DNA of 64,000 bases, from NCBI GenBank assembly GCA_012845835.1, contig JABAKD010000004.1, positions 7,395,550-7,459,549 on the forward strand, written 5' to 3'. This document shows positions 22,827 to 35,210 of the stretch, in pieces. The position numbers and the translations under genes are program-made. Position 1 is the first letter of the stretch. Every line of letters begins with the position of its first letter. Under the pieces are notes generated by a model that had not been told where the DNA came from, ran no database searches, and saw only the letters and a list, made by a program, of their open reading frames with translations. The stretch comes from Undaria pinnatifida (lineage: Eukaryota > Sar > Phaeophyceae > Laminariales > Alariaceae).

Positions 22827-23297
22827 CGTACCCGTGTTGGGGTGTGTGTACGTAACAGCTTTCAATGTCGAAAAGTAAACGGAGGACGGGCAACAGAGAC
22901 AATCTTCCCATCCAGAAGACGTCACACATGACATGTTAGGTAGCTGTATATTGCAGGGAGGTAGTTTCGTCCTGCCCGACATGAGGGCGCAGGGACCGTT
23001 TCTGGAAGATGTATAGGCACGACCATTTACTTTGAGAAAAATGGAACCGTCAATGCCTGCTAGACAGGAAATTGATCGAACGCCTTACGACGGGCACGAT
23101 GTAAACCGGGTAAAGTGTTACTGAACACGCGTTAAGATGGTTGTATATTATACCCTGGTTGGTATTGTTTCGAAACACGAAGCAACCCTACTTCAGCATA
23201 TATATTATTATCCTCTATAATACTGATTGATGTACACGTAGTAGACTTATATATATAAAGTCTAAAACATCACCCAAAACATACACGCGTACAGCGA
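22827..23297. other. Unassigned stretch
   Basis: No gene or repeat was recognised. A TATATATAAAG motif near 23250 precedes the tandem repeat. Confidence 0.5.
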
Positions 23298-23540
23298 CAA
23301 CCACGCAAACACAAAATAATACGTGTTCAAAAACACCACTCTGAAACAACACGAGATAACGAAGCCTAGAACATCAACTATAAAACAACCACGCGGACAC
23401 AAAATATTACGTATTCAAAAACACCACTCTGAATAACACGATAACGAAGCCTAGAACATCAACTAAAACCTGCAAAACACCACTCTGAAACAACACGATA
23501 ACGTAGTCTACAACGTCAACCAAGAATGCCCACACACTAA
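23298..23540 (+). repeat. 88-bp minisatellite, about 2.7 units
   Basis: Units share CAACCACGC, ACACAAAATA, ACACCACTCTGAA, AACACGATAACG and AACATCAACTA. ACACCACT lies at 23333, 23421 and 23477. The spacing is therefore 88 bp and then 56 bp, and the third unit carries a ~32-bp deletion. Confidence 0.85.
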
Positions 23541-24198
23541 AACCACATACACGTCTGCATGCGAAACCCAATCAAAAGATGGAACAAATGTACCCTGGAT
23601 TACAAATTGAGGCCCCTACGACTCGGAAACATCGCAGTCTACATATAGTCTTTGCACACACCTAAAATACGTCAAAACTGTTCGTTGGCAAGTGACAGGT
23701 TCATCAAGAACGCAAGAACAAACAGAACAAGAAGAGACGAGGTAATCGTAGCAGCGCCCTTCATTATAGCATTCGCCCACCGCATCCCCTCTTTTGCAAT
23801 TGGTTTTGGGCATCAACGAACTGGGTCCAACGCATGCCCGTAGTGTTTTAGGTGGAGTGAGGAGTGGTAGTAAAAATGAGGTGCGCTGCTCGATAACCTG
23901 TTCCTGACCGTCGGTATACTGAACAATCTTCAGGCCACGTCTCCTCTGTATCAGGTGTGTGCCGAGTTTTATTTGTCGTTTTCAAGAAAGCGGTTGCGTT
24001 GACATACGACGTATACTACCTGGCTTGATGTAACGGAAAGAAACACCACTCAGCGATCATCTACTACACGCTAGGGCATGTTTTCATGAGCACGACTAAC
24101 AAGAGCACCACACATGGACGCGACACCTACAGGACCACAACATCTTCGACGACAGTGGGGAGAAAACAGGGCGTATAATCGTACACTAGATAATAACA
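23541..24198. other. Unassigned stretch
   Basis: No supported gene. It lies just upstream of the tandem CR-A array. Confidence 0.5.
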
Positions 24199-24710
24199 AT
24201 GTGAAGAAGAAGTACTGACAGTTATTATGTTAACACTGCGGTAGACCACACGACCAACCTAATACGCGGGCAATTTCGTGCCTCCGGCCGTTTGCATGAT
24301 CGCCTGACAACTTCTACCAAACGAAGTAGCATATGCCTAACAAAGTAAAATCACCCTCGCGTTCAATAGTGGTGACATCGCATGCCCACGTCACCTCGCT
24401 TGGTGTATTTGTAAGCTGTAAGCTGTATCTCTGTCTTGGATTTTTCGACCTCAGAGCCCCACATCGGCACGGCAAAACTCATAGGCGTAAAATCGTATAT
24501 GTGAGACAATAACTGACTAAAATTACCCTGTTGACCCTGATAGCTACACTGTAGTTGTGGGGGGAGTCGCCGACCTATATCCTTAATGAGGACACAACTC
24601 GTAATACGCGCGATCGGAGTATCACACACAGCTTGCAAAGATGAGTTTCGACGAAATTATTTACGATCTCACAGCTGGAGGAGTGTATTTTCATTTTTTA
24701 TAATGTTAAT
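24199..24710 (-). repeat. CR-A unit 1 of tandem triplet, internally deleted
   Basis: Only the two ends of the element remain. The distal end is 24199-24440 (AATGTGAAGAAGAAGTAC, CGCATGATCGCC-like block, CACCTCGC). It is joined to the terminal module at 24520-24710, which ends GGAGTGTATTTTCATTTTTT. The distal end aligns with 24711-25000, which fixes the outer boundary of the family. Confidence 0.85.
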
Positions 24711-27118
24711 GTGAAAAGGAGATACAGACAGATATGCTAAAATTGCGGTAAATAAACCGCACTACCAACTTATTGCGGAAGGTATTCCGTACATACCGTC
24801 TGCATGATCGCCTCCCAAACTTTTCCACGCGAAGTATGACTAATGAAGCAACGTAAATAGAGCGCGTGTACACTAAGCGTTCCTTTCAAAATAATAACGA
24901 TTCGCAAATCTCCCTTTCGTTCTCAATGGCGGTGACATTGCATGACCACATCACCTCGCCTGTTATATTTGGCAATATGTATTATATCTCTTTTATATAA
25001 TTAGCGATGTCAGAAAATAATGGTATCTACATTATTGTACCTATCGATTGAAATATTCTATCTTTCGATCCATGTACGATAACAAAATTTGAAGCTTTTA
25101 ACACGTCATTTACTACACCTAAGAATTGGGTCGCATCCTCCATGTAACACCAAACCTTCTAGAAAAAAAAACATTACCAGGCGGGTGATATAAAGAGGTG
25201 TCTTCTTGCTGCAACCGTCAGATTCGTCCCCTTAAAGGGTTTATAGTTTCCGCGCACATATTGAAATGCTCGCCCCCCGCCCCCCCCCCCCAATCCCTCT
25301 TTTTTAAACGCACCACCTGAAATCAAAATTTGCCAGAGTAGTAAACACTACCAGCCAGCTGATATCATCTCATTATCCATCTAGCCATCCATGCCGTAGC
25401 TCCAACTCATCTCCGCACTCCCCCCCGCCCCCTTTTGTTCCTCGCCCAGTTCGTTCAAACGCCCCACTTACGATCGAAATCGGCCAGAGCAATGAACACT
25501 TCTAAGCAATTGATATCACGTCATTATCTGTCTAGCCATCCATGACGCAGCTTTCATTTATCCCCCCTCTCACGCCCCCGTCTTCTCCTCACCCCGCACG
25601 ATCGCCCAGACTCAGCACCGCGCGTATAGCAAACCCCTACATATATGAAAAATACGCGCGATCGGAGGATCACACACAATGTTGCGAACATCAGTGTCGA
25701 ACAAATCCTTGATCTCATAGCTGGAGAGTATTTTAATATTTTATGTGACCTAAACCTCTTAACCCCCCCCCCCCCCCTCCCCCCCCTCCGCCCCCCCGCC
25801 CCCTTTTCTTTCTCCTCGCTTTCTCTTGCCTAAACGCACCACCTACTACTACTATCAAAATCCGCCAGAAAAAAAAAACACTCCACGCCCTGGATATCGC
25901 CTCGTTATCTTTCAAGAGCCGTCCGTGCCGCTGCTGCAATTCCCACCCACCCCCGCCCCCAAAGCCTCCGCTTTTCCCCACCACCCGCACCATCGCCTAG
26001 ACCTAGCACCACGCGTATAGCAAACCCCTACATCTATGCGACCTAAAGCCTCCCCCCCCCCGCCCCCCGCCCCCCCCGCCACATTCCCCCCCCCTCCCCC
26101 ACAAGAAGGATTCATATTTTTCCCGGACAAATTGACCTGCCCCACCCATCCCCTTCCCCCCCCTTTCCCCCTCCCGCCCCACTTTTGATCAAAATCAGGC
26201 ACCCACCACCGAAAAATCTCCGCCCTCCCCTTACCGGATATTCGACTTACAAGATTCACTTATTACACTGAGAGCCATCCATGCCGCTGTGTTTGCCCCC
26301 CCCCCCCGCCTCGAACGCCCCCTTCTTCCCCATCACCCGCACCATCGCCTAGACCTCGCACCACACGTATAACAAACCCCTCACCTAAAGCCCTTCCTCC
26401 CCCCCCGCCTCCCCCCCGCCACCACACCCCCCACCTCCCCCCCAACCCATCCCAACCCCACCCCCTCGAACACTCCACCCTCTCTTTACTCACTGATTGT
26501 ACGACTTACCCCAGGATATACATGATAAACTGATGTAACTTTTCCAAAACCGTCACATTTATCCCCTCAAAATAATGTATAGTTTCCAGGCACATATTGA
26601 GCTGCCCCACATGCCCCTCCCCCCCCCCCCCCCCCGCCCTAACCCCCCCCCCCGCCCCCAATAATATACTGGTGCCAAAACCGTCTGATTTATCCCCTCG
26701 AAAGGATTTATAGATTACATGCACAAATTGCCCCCTCCCCCCCCCCCCCCCCCCCCTCCAAACCCGCTCGCTTTTGATTAAAACCAGGCCCCCACGTCCT
26801 TCAAAACTCCGCCCCACCCCCCTCACCGGTTATTCGACTTACAAGATTCACTTGATAAAAGGATACATTTCCCTTCACAGTTGTCAGATTTTGTCCCCCT
26901 CAGAAACGGGTTTTATAGTTTCCGCGCACAGACTGACTAAAATCATCCTGTTGACCCTGATAGCTACACTGTAGTTGCAAGGGGAGTCGCCGACCTATAT
27001 CCTTAATGAGGACACACAACTCGTAATGCGCGCGATCGGAGTATCACACACAGCTTGCAAAGATGAGTTTCGACGAAATCTTCGATCTCACAGCTGGAGT
27101 GTATTTTCCTTTTTTATA
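24711..27118 (-). repeat. CR-A near full-length copy (~2.4 kb)
   Basis: In the plus direction it reads: distal AT-rich third (24711-25190); S module (25200-25260); C-rich tracts with T modules (25310-25640); internal terminal-motif copy (25650-25740); T modules (25800-26040); S modules (26100-26270, 26520-26760, 26840-26940); terminal module (26870-27118) ending GCTGGAGTGTATTTTCC. The order mirrors the forward copy at 36505-38192. All homopolymer tracts are C-runs here and G-runs there. No conserved open frame was found, so it is non-autonomous or non-coding. Confidence 0.9.
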
Positions 27119-27392
27119 ATACACTGACTGATGCATTTCCTTCCACAGCTAGCCGTCAGATTTGGTACCCTCAGAAACGGGTTTTATAGTTTCCGCGCAC
27201 AGACTGACTAACATCACCCTGTTGACCATGATAGCTACACTGTAGTTGCAAGGGGAGTCGCCGACCTATATCCTTAACGAGGACACACAACCCGTAATAC
27301 GCGCGATCGGAGTGTCACACACAGCTTGCGAAGATGTTTTTCGACAAAATATTCGATCTCACAGCTGGAGTGTATTTTAATTGTTATAATTT
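27119..27392 (-). repeat. CR-A unit 3 of tandem triplet, terminal module only
   Basis: It directly abuts the previous unit and runs from ACTGATGCATTTCC to CAGCTGGAGTGTATTTTAAT. The G/C-rich interior is absent. Confidence 0.9.
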
Positions 27393-28174
27393 ATACCTCC
27401 TGTAAGCGATAATATGTTTCGAATAAACAATTCCCTGTTCTGAAAGCAGCGGTGTTTGCTGGATGGACAAAACCTGTTGATGGGATGGGATGGTCATGTT
27501 CAGGGCAACCACTTTCGATCTTTGCCAATAATGGCGAAGGATTGTAATTTACGACGAAACACGGTATGTTGGCCGGGAGAGACCAAAGGAATAATTGCTT
27601 TTTGCGGGACGGGAGGGTGGTCTACGGCGGGAAACAACTGATGAGAAGGAAAGTACGCTACGGAAAACTTCCTTGTACGAGAAACGGAGGTCATGCTTCA
27701 GAGGGAAATTGGTTTGTGGCGAAAACATAGTAAAACATTCCAAGGGGGACCGTTTTTTGGGTGGGACTAGATGGTAGGTTTCGCTGGGGAAAAACGTCTT
27801 GACAGGAGACTCATATGATACGATCAGGAGACTCATATGATACGATCCGGGTGCATTCAATGTTCAGGGGGCTCCTGACTCTCGACGAACTCAACGCGTC
27901 ACCCAAACACAAAAATGGAAAAAAAATATTGAAAATGCAACGCAATGTAATTCCCTGTTGTTTTTAGAAATCTGGAATCTGGAATCTGGAAAGTCTAATT
28001 TAAAACCGTAAAAACGTGTATTTCTTCCCCACGAAACCCCGTGTGCTGGGAGTGAGCACGGGAGCACGGGTTGGACGCGATAGACTTCGAGCGCGAAACA
28101 CAAGCCGATATGGAGGCGCGACGCCGTAGGAAACGGAATAGAAAGCTACTATTGCTAGCTGCGTGGTTGTTGCT
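27393..28174. other. Unassigned stretch with small tandem duplications
   Basis: CAGGAGACTCATATGATACGAT is exactly duplicated in tandem at 27803-27846, and ATCTGGA is repeated three times near 27970. No gene is supported. Confidence 0.6.
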
Positions 28175-28249
28175 GGAGGAGGAGGAGGAGGAGGAGGAGG
28201 AGGAGGAGGAGGAGGAGGAGGAGGAGGAGGAGGAGGAGGAGGAGGAGGA
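28175..28249 (+). repeat. (GGA)25 microsatellite
   Basis: About 25 uninterrupted GGA units. They lie inside an otherwise unremarkable open frame (28071-28352), where they encode a run of about 26 Glu. The flanking residues match no known family, so I do not call a gene. Confidence 0.95.
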
Positions 28250-29897
28250 AGAATGGCTCTACTCGCTCGACCGGCACCATAGACAAGACATCTTTGAAAG
28301 GAAAGCGGTGAACAAGCGTAAACAGCCCGAGGAACGGTTGGTGGTACCGTGAAGGCAGGCACAAAGACTCCAAGCGCTTCTACGACCTGTTCAGGATGAT
28401 GTGAGCAGCGCGTTGACGCACTGTTTGTTTGGTAGGACCGCAACTTGGTTTGTTTCGGCAATGTGATCCGGAGCAAGGGCCGTAGTCAGGAGAGGAACTC
28501 TTCGTCGATAACCTTACGCCCGAACAAGTTGCGTACGAAGTACGAATCGGTTGGAGCAGCAATGTAATGCGAGTACGCCGACGCAGCAGTGTTGTCGTAG
28601 GTCAACATGTCTAACGTTGTAGTCCGTTGTTGTCCCCTGCAATATGCTGCTGCGTGAGGCTAGTAGTCACAGGAGACCTGGTCGCCTCTGCACGCGCAAC
28701 ACCACAGCAGTGGCAACTTGAACCCCGCCTTAAAATATGAACCAAAAATAAAAAACACCCCAGATACCAGGTACCTCTTTTATTAATAATAGTGGAAATG
28801 CGCCAACCTTACTTCTCTCACCCCCTATATTATCACGTACCAGACACAGGTACGTACGTAATTACAATTACGTCTTGTATTAATAGGACTGGACCCCCGT
28901 TGGGGACCAAGTCGCGAACGTTTGAATACGTGGATCATCGAAGAGGAATATGGTGTTTCTTGTGCAGGGTTGCAGTGATTTTTGCACACGTCTGGGAACA
29001 CCATTTTGGTTGTCGCTACGAGTGCATACCGGTAGTCTCTTGACCCTATATTGGCACTATCCGGTGGCTTAAATGAGGTACTTTGTACATACTACAACGC
29101 CCAACCAACCACGCGCACCCACTATGCACAGCATTATTTTAGTACAGGTGTACATGCTGCAGCAGTAGCACGTATGCCTGAACAGACGGCCAATGAACCC
29201 ACCACGCACCCACCCCCACACGCTCGTAAGCACCAAACCACCCACCCACCCACCAGCCCACACACCCATCCATCACGCACTGCATCACACCAACACGTAG
29301 ATCTAAACGTGTTGCAACATGCACGGGACGTCGACGGAGCGAATTATTCGCAAGATTTCATTGCTTGCTTACATCCCCGCCACCGCGTAGATCGAGCACG
29401 CCGTACCTTATCATGGTCTCGTCCGTTTGTGTTCGGCCTCGTCTCGTGATCTTTCGCCGATACCATATCTACCTGCCGGGTATGGGGGCGTGACTCGGTC
29501 GCCAAGCCGCGTGTGGTTCGCATAGCGCGAGTCGGAAATCGCCGGGGATCTTATAATTGTAGTAGTTTTGATGAGCCAACACGACATGTCGAGTTGTGTT
29601 GATTTATTTGTGTGGACTACTCTGCAGCTTCGGTTCGATGCAAAAACTATCGTCGGGGGTTCCGATATGCTCCTAAATACGGCAATACTGAACGTACGGT
29701 TAAATCATTTACATACATACGCCCAATGACATCACCTCAACAACACCAGCTGTGAATTTCTAAAGGATGGGGAATAGCCATACACACACCCTGGAGGGTG
29801 CACCATGCGCAGCAAAACCACAGCAGTACGGCAGCAGGAAGAGGTTGAGCTAACTAGGACCGACCCACGGACCCACTCACGCACTGTGTAGTGGCTT
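28250..29897. other. Unassigned stretch
   Basis: A forward frame at 29051-29449 is rich in Thr, Pro and His because of ACCCACC-type low complexity. It has no recognisable domain. Confidence 0.5.
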
Positions 29898-30009
<112 letters not shown>

Positions 30010-32036
30010 TGTCTTTGTAGGTGTTCTCACGTTGCTCGCATCAAGCGCGTGGTCACATGACAATCTCAAGTCTCTGTCGAGTGGACTAAATCCCCAGGGA
30101 AAAAAACACGATCAAAACAACAGTGGTATACGCATATAGCATAGATGAAGCAGTTCATGCATCCGCCAAGAGATTAAAAAGAAAGGAAGAGACAAGTAAA
30201 AAGTGAACCAAGGAAAATGTCAACGTGCAAATGTAACGTACGTTATAGGCGACGTAGACCCCGCAACTGGGCCGTGCATAGCAGCGCAGCAGCACGCACA
30301 TTATTAGGCATCATTACACAAAAACGCAGGGGAAGACGTCGCTGGAGCGCGATGGTGCATGTTACGACACCCACCCTTCGCTATTTGTTCGCGCGTCGAA
30401 GTTGACAGCTCCGGTTACCGGGTCCCGATCGCCCAGTGGCCGTATTTGAAGAGTTGTGCAATAAATATGTAGGCCAAGGTAACCTATTTGTTAGTACAAC
30501 TGAGGCCAATATAGATGTCACGCCCACGTTCTTTAGACATCGTGACGCTAACCTGTATGCTTTCTGCAATGCGTGTGATGGGCCATTGTCCAAGGAGAGT
30601 GAGGGCCAGGAAGCCTATTCCACCACGCAAATGTGGTGCATCTCTAACACGTTCATACATCGTGTGTTTGAGTACTTTTGGACCCTAACCCTACGTAGAG
30701 GATGTTAATGAAGTAGCTTCCGTTTTCTTAGGCGCTAGTTCCATACTAAGTACAGCAATCGGACGGCAACCATCACCAGGATTTATGGTCTCCCGACGCG
30801 CATTTGAGCAGAACCTTTGGAGTAAAACCGGAGCTGATCTTCGCTGCATGTTGAACACGTGAACTCTTGCCAACGGGTTTCGTACAGATACTACCTCGTC
30901 GCAAATTAAAGGTCCAGCAGTCTCAACACAGCACCGCACGACCAGGTGACATCACCTGTGTTGTTCGCCCCCCCCCCCTCCCAATCAGAAAACATAATTG
31001 GGCCAAAATATGCCAAAATGCATATATATATCTGGAACCACCTCTACAGCTGCAATTTTTGTGCACGATATTCCACACGTTCTGCCATGACTCCGGGATC
31101 ACAGCTAGTTATGAAACGCACCGCCGTGCGATGGTGTGTCAGGTGCTCTCGCTACAGTGTGCCAAAGTGGCACAACTTTTAGTGGCCTGCAAGCATCGCG
31201 ACAATATCACCTAAGTTTGAAAATGTGTTTCCAGGCCGTCGGTTGCTATCTTCCGTAGTTGGGCCGAGATTTTATTTTATTTTTGTAGCGATGATCAGGG
31301 CCAGCACGTATGTACGTTTAAAATCTGATAAAGATGGCCCACGGCCGCGCCGCACCTTGGTTGTCCACTTCTAACCGGACCAAGGCCACCTCAACTTTGC
31401 GCAAGATTATGTCATTAATTCGTGGGGTCCCTACGGGCGTGGTGCGTGACTTGTGAGATTCGGTGGGGATGACGGCGCCAGTAGATAATGACCGATCGCT
31501 GGATGACCCAGCGCGGGGCTTGTTAACCCCAACCCTGCTTTCAATAAATTTTGGCGTTAACGGTTGAGACTCATTTTCTGTGTTGAGGTCAACGCAACCT
31601 AGGTTACATACGAGAAAGAAAAAATTCCATTCATCGTTTTAGAAGTCGGATGTCACTCGTTAAGAGCACGCCGAGGTCCTCCTGTTTCATTTTTGTTTAA
31701 ACACGGCAGGCCAAGGCGCAGTTACGGCTATGTACTGGCGCAGCAAATTTGGCCAATATCGCCAATGTTTCTATGTCCCCGCCGCCTGTTAATGAGAATA
31801 CGCCGTACCGCATGTGTAAAATTATAGGACGTTATGCACTTCCCCAGGACGCGACCCGCACGATGCGAGAAAAACCACTAACCCGATGCACGGATGGAGG
31901 TGCGTATGTTGGTCATGTCAAGCCTAGTTTACACCTGTCCAGACCCGGAACACCCTGTGTTCGTGGCAATTCATCCCACGTGTCTGATAGCTAGTATTTT
32001 ATTAAATCTCTGTACGAAATGCTCTAGTAACTTGGT
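30010..32036. other. Unassigned stretch
   Basis: No protein family or repeat pair was recognised. Several 70-115 codon frames overlap each other on both strands. Confidence 0.45.
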
Positions 32037-33820
32037 CACTCTGAACATACACACCCGAAGATAACAAAATAGTAGACCGCGTAACAGCAAGAGTGCTTGT
32101 ACACACAGCGCCCAAGGGGGGTTCAACTCGAACATATCGAAGATTGGGACCGCCATTCATATCAACAGTTCTACTCTACCATCTCCGTGGATTGTATGCA
32201 GTCATACACATCGTACATCAGATTTGCGCGCGGGCATAAACCAACACAATAACCAACGTTCCCCTTGCCTGTGTGCACGTCATGATAACGTTCATCCAAA
32301 TCGCACCATCCGAACCTTGCCTATTCAAAACAAGGTACGTGCCTCAAATATCCAATTTAAATTTCAAAACAACACTGCCTCTGCTCCAAAAACATGGATA
32401 TTGATATCCAAAGCCGTAGCCAGCCGAATGGAACCGCAGTAATCGTAACGGAAATCGCTGACAAGAATATGGGCGATAAAGACTGCAGTAGGATTAGTCC
32501 GTGTAAGACCAGAAAGGAAAACTTTCGATTGTGGTTCAATAAATCGAGCCTAAGATTACCACGAAACCACCTACATTTTACCTCAAATTATAGTACACCC
32601 AAGCCTTCGATCAAGCGAATTCAATGCTGAAATCAATAGATAAAAAGTACTAGGAGGTATCAAATTTCGCCTCCCACTACTCGAAAACAACCAATACTGT
32701 TCCCCCAAATTGATATGCTTCCAAACCTTCGATCAAGCAAAATTCTGATGGTAGTGTAGATACTCCCGTTTTCAACATGCCCCGGCAAAATCAAAAATTG
32801 TATATCAATAAGTATCAACGCAAGCCCGAGCTTGATTCTCGGACATTGATACGAGCAAACAGTCAATTTTACATCCCTCCTGCTCGTGGCAACTGTCACG
32901 TTGATGCTCACGCCATCCTACATTCCTCCAAGCTCAAAAGTACTAGACTCTCCTCAAATTCAAACAAAATTTAAGAGCATCGCCTTCAACAATCATTTCA
33001 TCACCCAAAATATGAGCTAAGATATAACCCTCCCACTCCGGAGTCAAACTTCCCCTCTCCGGAGTCAAGCCATATTTTGTCCAACCAGTTCCGCTCTGGT
33101 TCAGTCCATCCCGAGCTCTCATCACGCGTTGGTATTACAGGACACTTTGACTAGGACATGTGCTCTTTCAACTAACTCATATGGAAGCCAGCATTCATTA
33201 TACCTACCTACTCTCCCTGTTCAAATAAATCAAGCATCCTGCCAGCTCGACCTTCAATTCATATCACCAGGAGTTCATCGCAAGACGACGGCGGCGGTGG
33301 TGACGTCTCCGCGAGCTGAAAATAATACGTCACGTGGACGATCGATATCTCTTTCCGCCCCACCAGGTCAAAGATAAAAATCTCAAATTTCCTTGTCAAA
33401 CGCTCCCCAAAACAACAAATATTTTGCTCATACACTACTGCTGTGCGTTCGTTCGTACATGACGTGTGATCACCTGTGGGTAGTATAAGCCTTATATGTA
33501 TCTACCCTTCCCCCCTGATCACTCGGTTTTGTACGGCATTGATTGGGAGGGGAGGGGGGTGAGCACAATCCTATCATCCAACTAAAATACGTCAATCAAC
33601 TACGATACTCATGCCTGGTACCACAGGTGCTGTATTAATCCAGGTATAACGCCAGGCAGGGTTGAAAGTTCAGTTGTGTGTTTTAAACGCAACCACCTTA
33701 TCCATCACCTTTTTTTGTTGTTGCAACAAAAAAATTAGGTACTGATTTATACCAGGTATACCATATTTATTTGAACTTTTCCCGTCCAGCCAAGGAAATA
33801 TTTTCCACCACGACCACGTA
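32037..33820 (+). mobile_element. ~1.67 kb TIR-family element, copy 1 (right end lost)
   Basis: It starts CACTCTGAACATACACACCC and aligns inverted with 39100-40764 throughout. Shared blocks include CAACTCGAACATATCGAAGA, GTCATGATAACGTTCATCC-like sequence, ACTCCGGAGTCAAACTTCCC, ACGTGTGATCACCTGTG and TTTTTTTGTTGTTGCAAC. The right terminal repeat is missing: homology stops at about 33820 in the TTTCCACCAC block. No long coding frame survives in either copy. Confidence 0.85.
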
Positions 33821-33955
33821 CCAGGTACCATCTATTAATAGTATAGACCGCTAATACACCGATCAATACCGTGATCTTTTTCTCGACCAAGATCAAACGT
33901 CATATTTTCGGCAGTAACCATTTTTTCTCGACTCTTTGGAACTGAGGGAAAATGG

Positions 33956-34468
33956 TTGAGTGGAAAGGAACCGAAGTACCAACTCGTATTATATACTGTT
34001 GAGGTGATAGTGCGCAAACGGAGGATTTTGTTTGCGGGATTCGTGGCACGCATGGGGGAGGAGCGTCTGCCACAGAGGGTGATGTTTGGGGAGTTTGTTG
34101 GGGGTAAAGGCTACTCAGGGGGGCAAGAGAAAGACTGGATGGATCATCTGAAGGAGGATATGTCGGTTTTTGGAATGAAATTCGAAGGATGGCGAAAGGC
34201 TGCTCAGAAGGCTGGCAGATGGTTTCGAAGAGTAGAGGAGGGAGCCGAGTTGTTCATGCGGAATTGGCATGAAACGGAGAGACGCAAAGCTGCAGAGCGA
34301 CGCGCAAAGGCTGCGGCAGCGTCATCCACCGTTGGCATCTCTAAGCGGCCGGGGGGAGGGGGAAGGGGGGGGGGGCGGGGAGGGGAGTGGGGGAGGGGGG
34401 GAGGGGGGAGGGGGAAAGGGAGGAATGGGGGAGGGGCGGAAGGGGGAGCGTCATGCCCAAGAGACTGA
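33956..34468 (+). pseudogene. LINE reverse-transcriptase C-terminal tail, 5'-truncated
   Basis: From about 34007 the frame reads RKRRILFAGFVARMGEERLP, then RVMFGE, GGKGYSGGQEKDWM, KFEGWRKAAQKAGRWFRRVE and an RRKAAERRAKA basic tail. This pattern (LxFxGxxxRMxxxRLPxxVMFGE...GGQxxxW, then W...A.....WxxxxxxG) is the region after the reverse-transcriptase domain in non-LTR retrotransposons of the L1/RTE-like type. Fingers, palm and endonuclease domains are absent and there is no ATG, so this is a 5'-truncated fossil, as target-primed insertion commonly leaves. The last 45 codons are G-rich low complexity (34350-34460) and probably lie beyond the original stop. Family placement is from memory of the motif. 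Confidence 0.65.
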
Positions 34469-34649
34469 AGTCTGGGTTTGGCCATCATCGTATTGAAAGT
34501 TGTGGGCTTTCTAATGGCCATCACAAGATGGCATAAGACCGCCCTGATTTCTTCGCCATGTTGCGTTCTTTCCCAGGTGCCATTGATGATGGACGTGATA
34601 CCCTCTGTTAGTCCAATGCCATTCTTAGCCAGTTCCTAGGGTCTACTAG

Positions 34650-34852
34650 TATGACATTTTTCTTTCTTTTCTTTTTTTATTTCTTTTTTTTTCTTTTTTT
34701 CTCTTCTTCTTTCCTTGCTTTCCTGTCTTGTCTTTTCTTGCTTTTCTTGTCTTTTTCTTATCTTTGCTTGCCTTTTTCGTCTTGTTTCGTTTTTTTTCTT
34801 TTCTTTTCTTTCCTTTCCTTTAGCTTTTTTTCTTTTCTTTGTTTCTTTTTCT
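34650..34852 (+). repeat. Pyrimidine-only tract (TTTTC-type)
   Basis: Roughly 200 bases of almost pure T and C. It generates a long Lys/Arg/Glu frame on the minus strand (34636-35235) that is not evidence of a gene. Confidence 0.9.
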
Positions 34853-35104
34853 CCAATTGACTTATGCCTGTCGTGCGTATGCGTAGTGATAGATACTACG
34901 TGTAATATATACGTGGTAGTCTTCCTTGGGTGGCAATCGGAATATTTGGTTTCTCCAGGCGTGAGTAGTGAGACGTATGTACCGGCCTGGACCTGGCACA
35001 TCGTAGACTGACTCCCGATTTCACTTTTATATGTTTCTGGTGGAGGCATGAATTGCGTCAGCTGTGATATATGCGTGTACCACCTTGGGTTGTGTGTTTT
35101 TTCC

Positions 35105-35210
35105 CTGGGGTATTCCTCAGCTCCAGAGTGACTGGAGCCTGTCCTGTGACCACGGACTTGATTATGCGAGTTAATGTGAGAACAACAACAACATATACTA
35201 CAGAAAAATT
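35105..35210 (-). repeat. 240-bp dispersed repeat, diverged inverted fragment
   Basis: The reverse complement matches the first ~100 bp of 35402-35637: TTGTTGTTGTTCTCACATTA, AGTCCGTGGTCACA, GGCTCCAG. Together with the downstream copy it makes an inverted pair about 200 bp apart. Confidence 0.7.

Noticed and set aside
23298-23540. CRISPR-like array
   Set aside because: Units are contiguous 88-bp tandem repeats without unique spacers, in a eukaryotic context.
28000-28476. 158-codon minus-strand frame with poly-Pro and a forward poly-Glu frame
   Set aside because: Created by the GGA microsatellite; flanking residues show no family.
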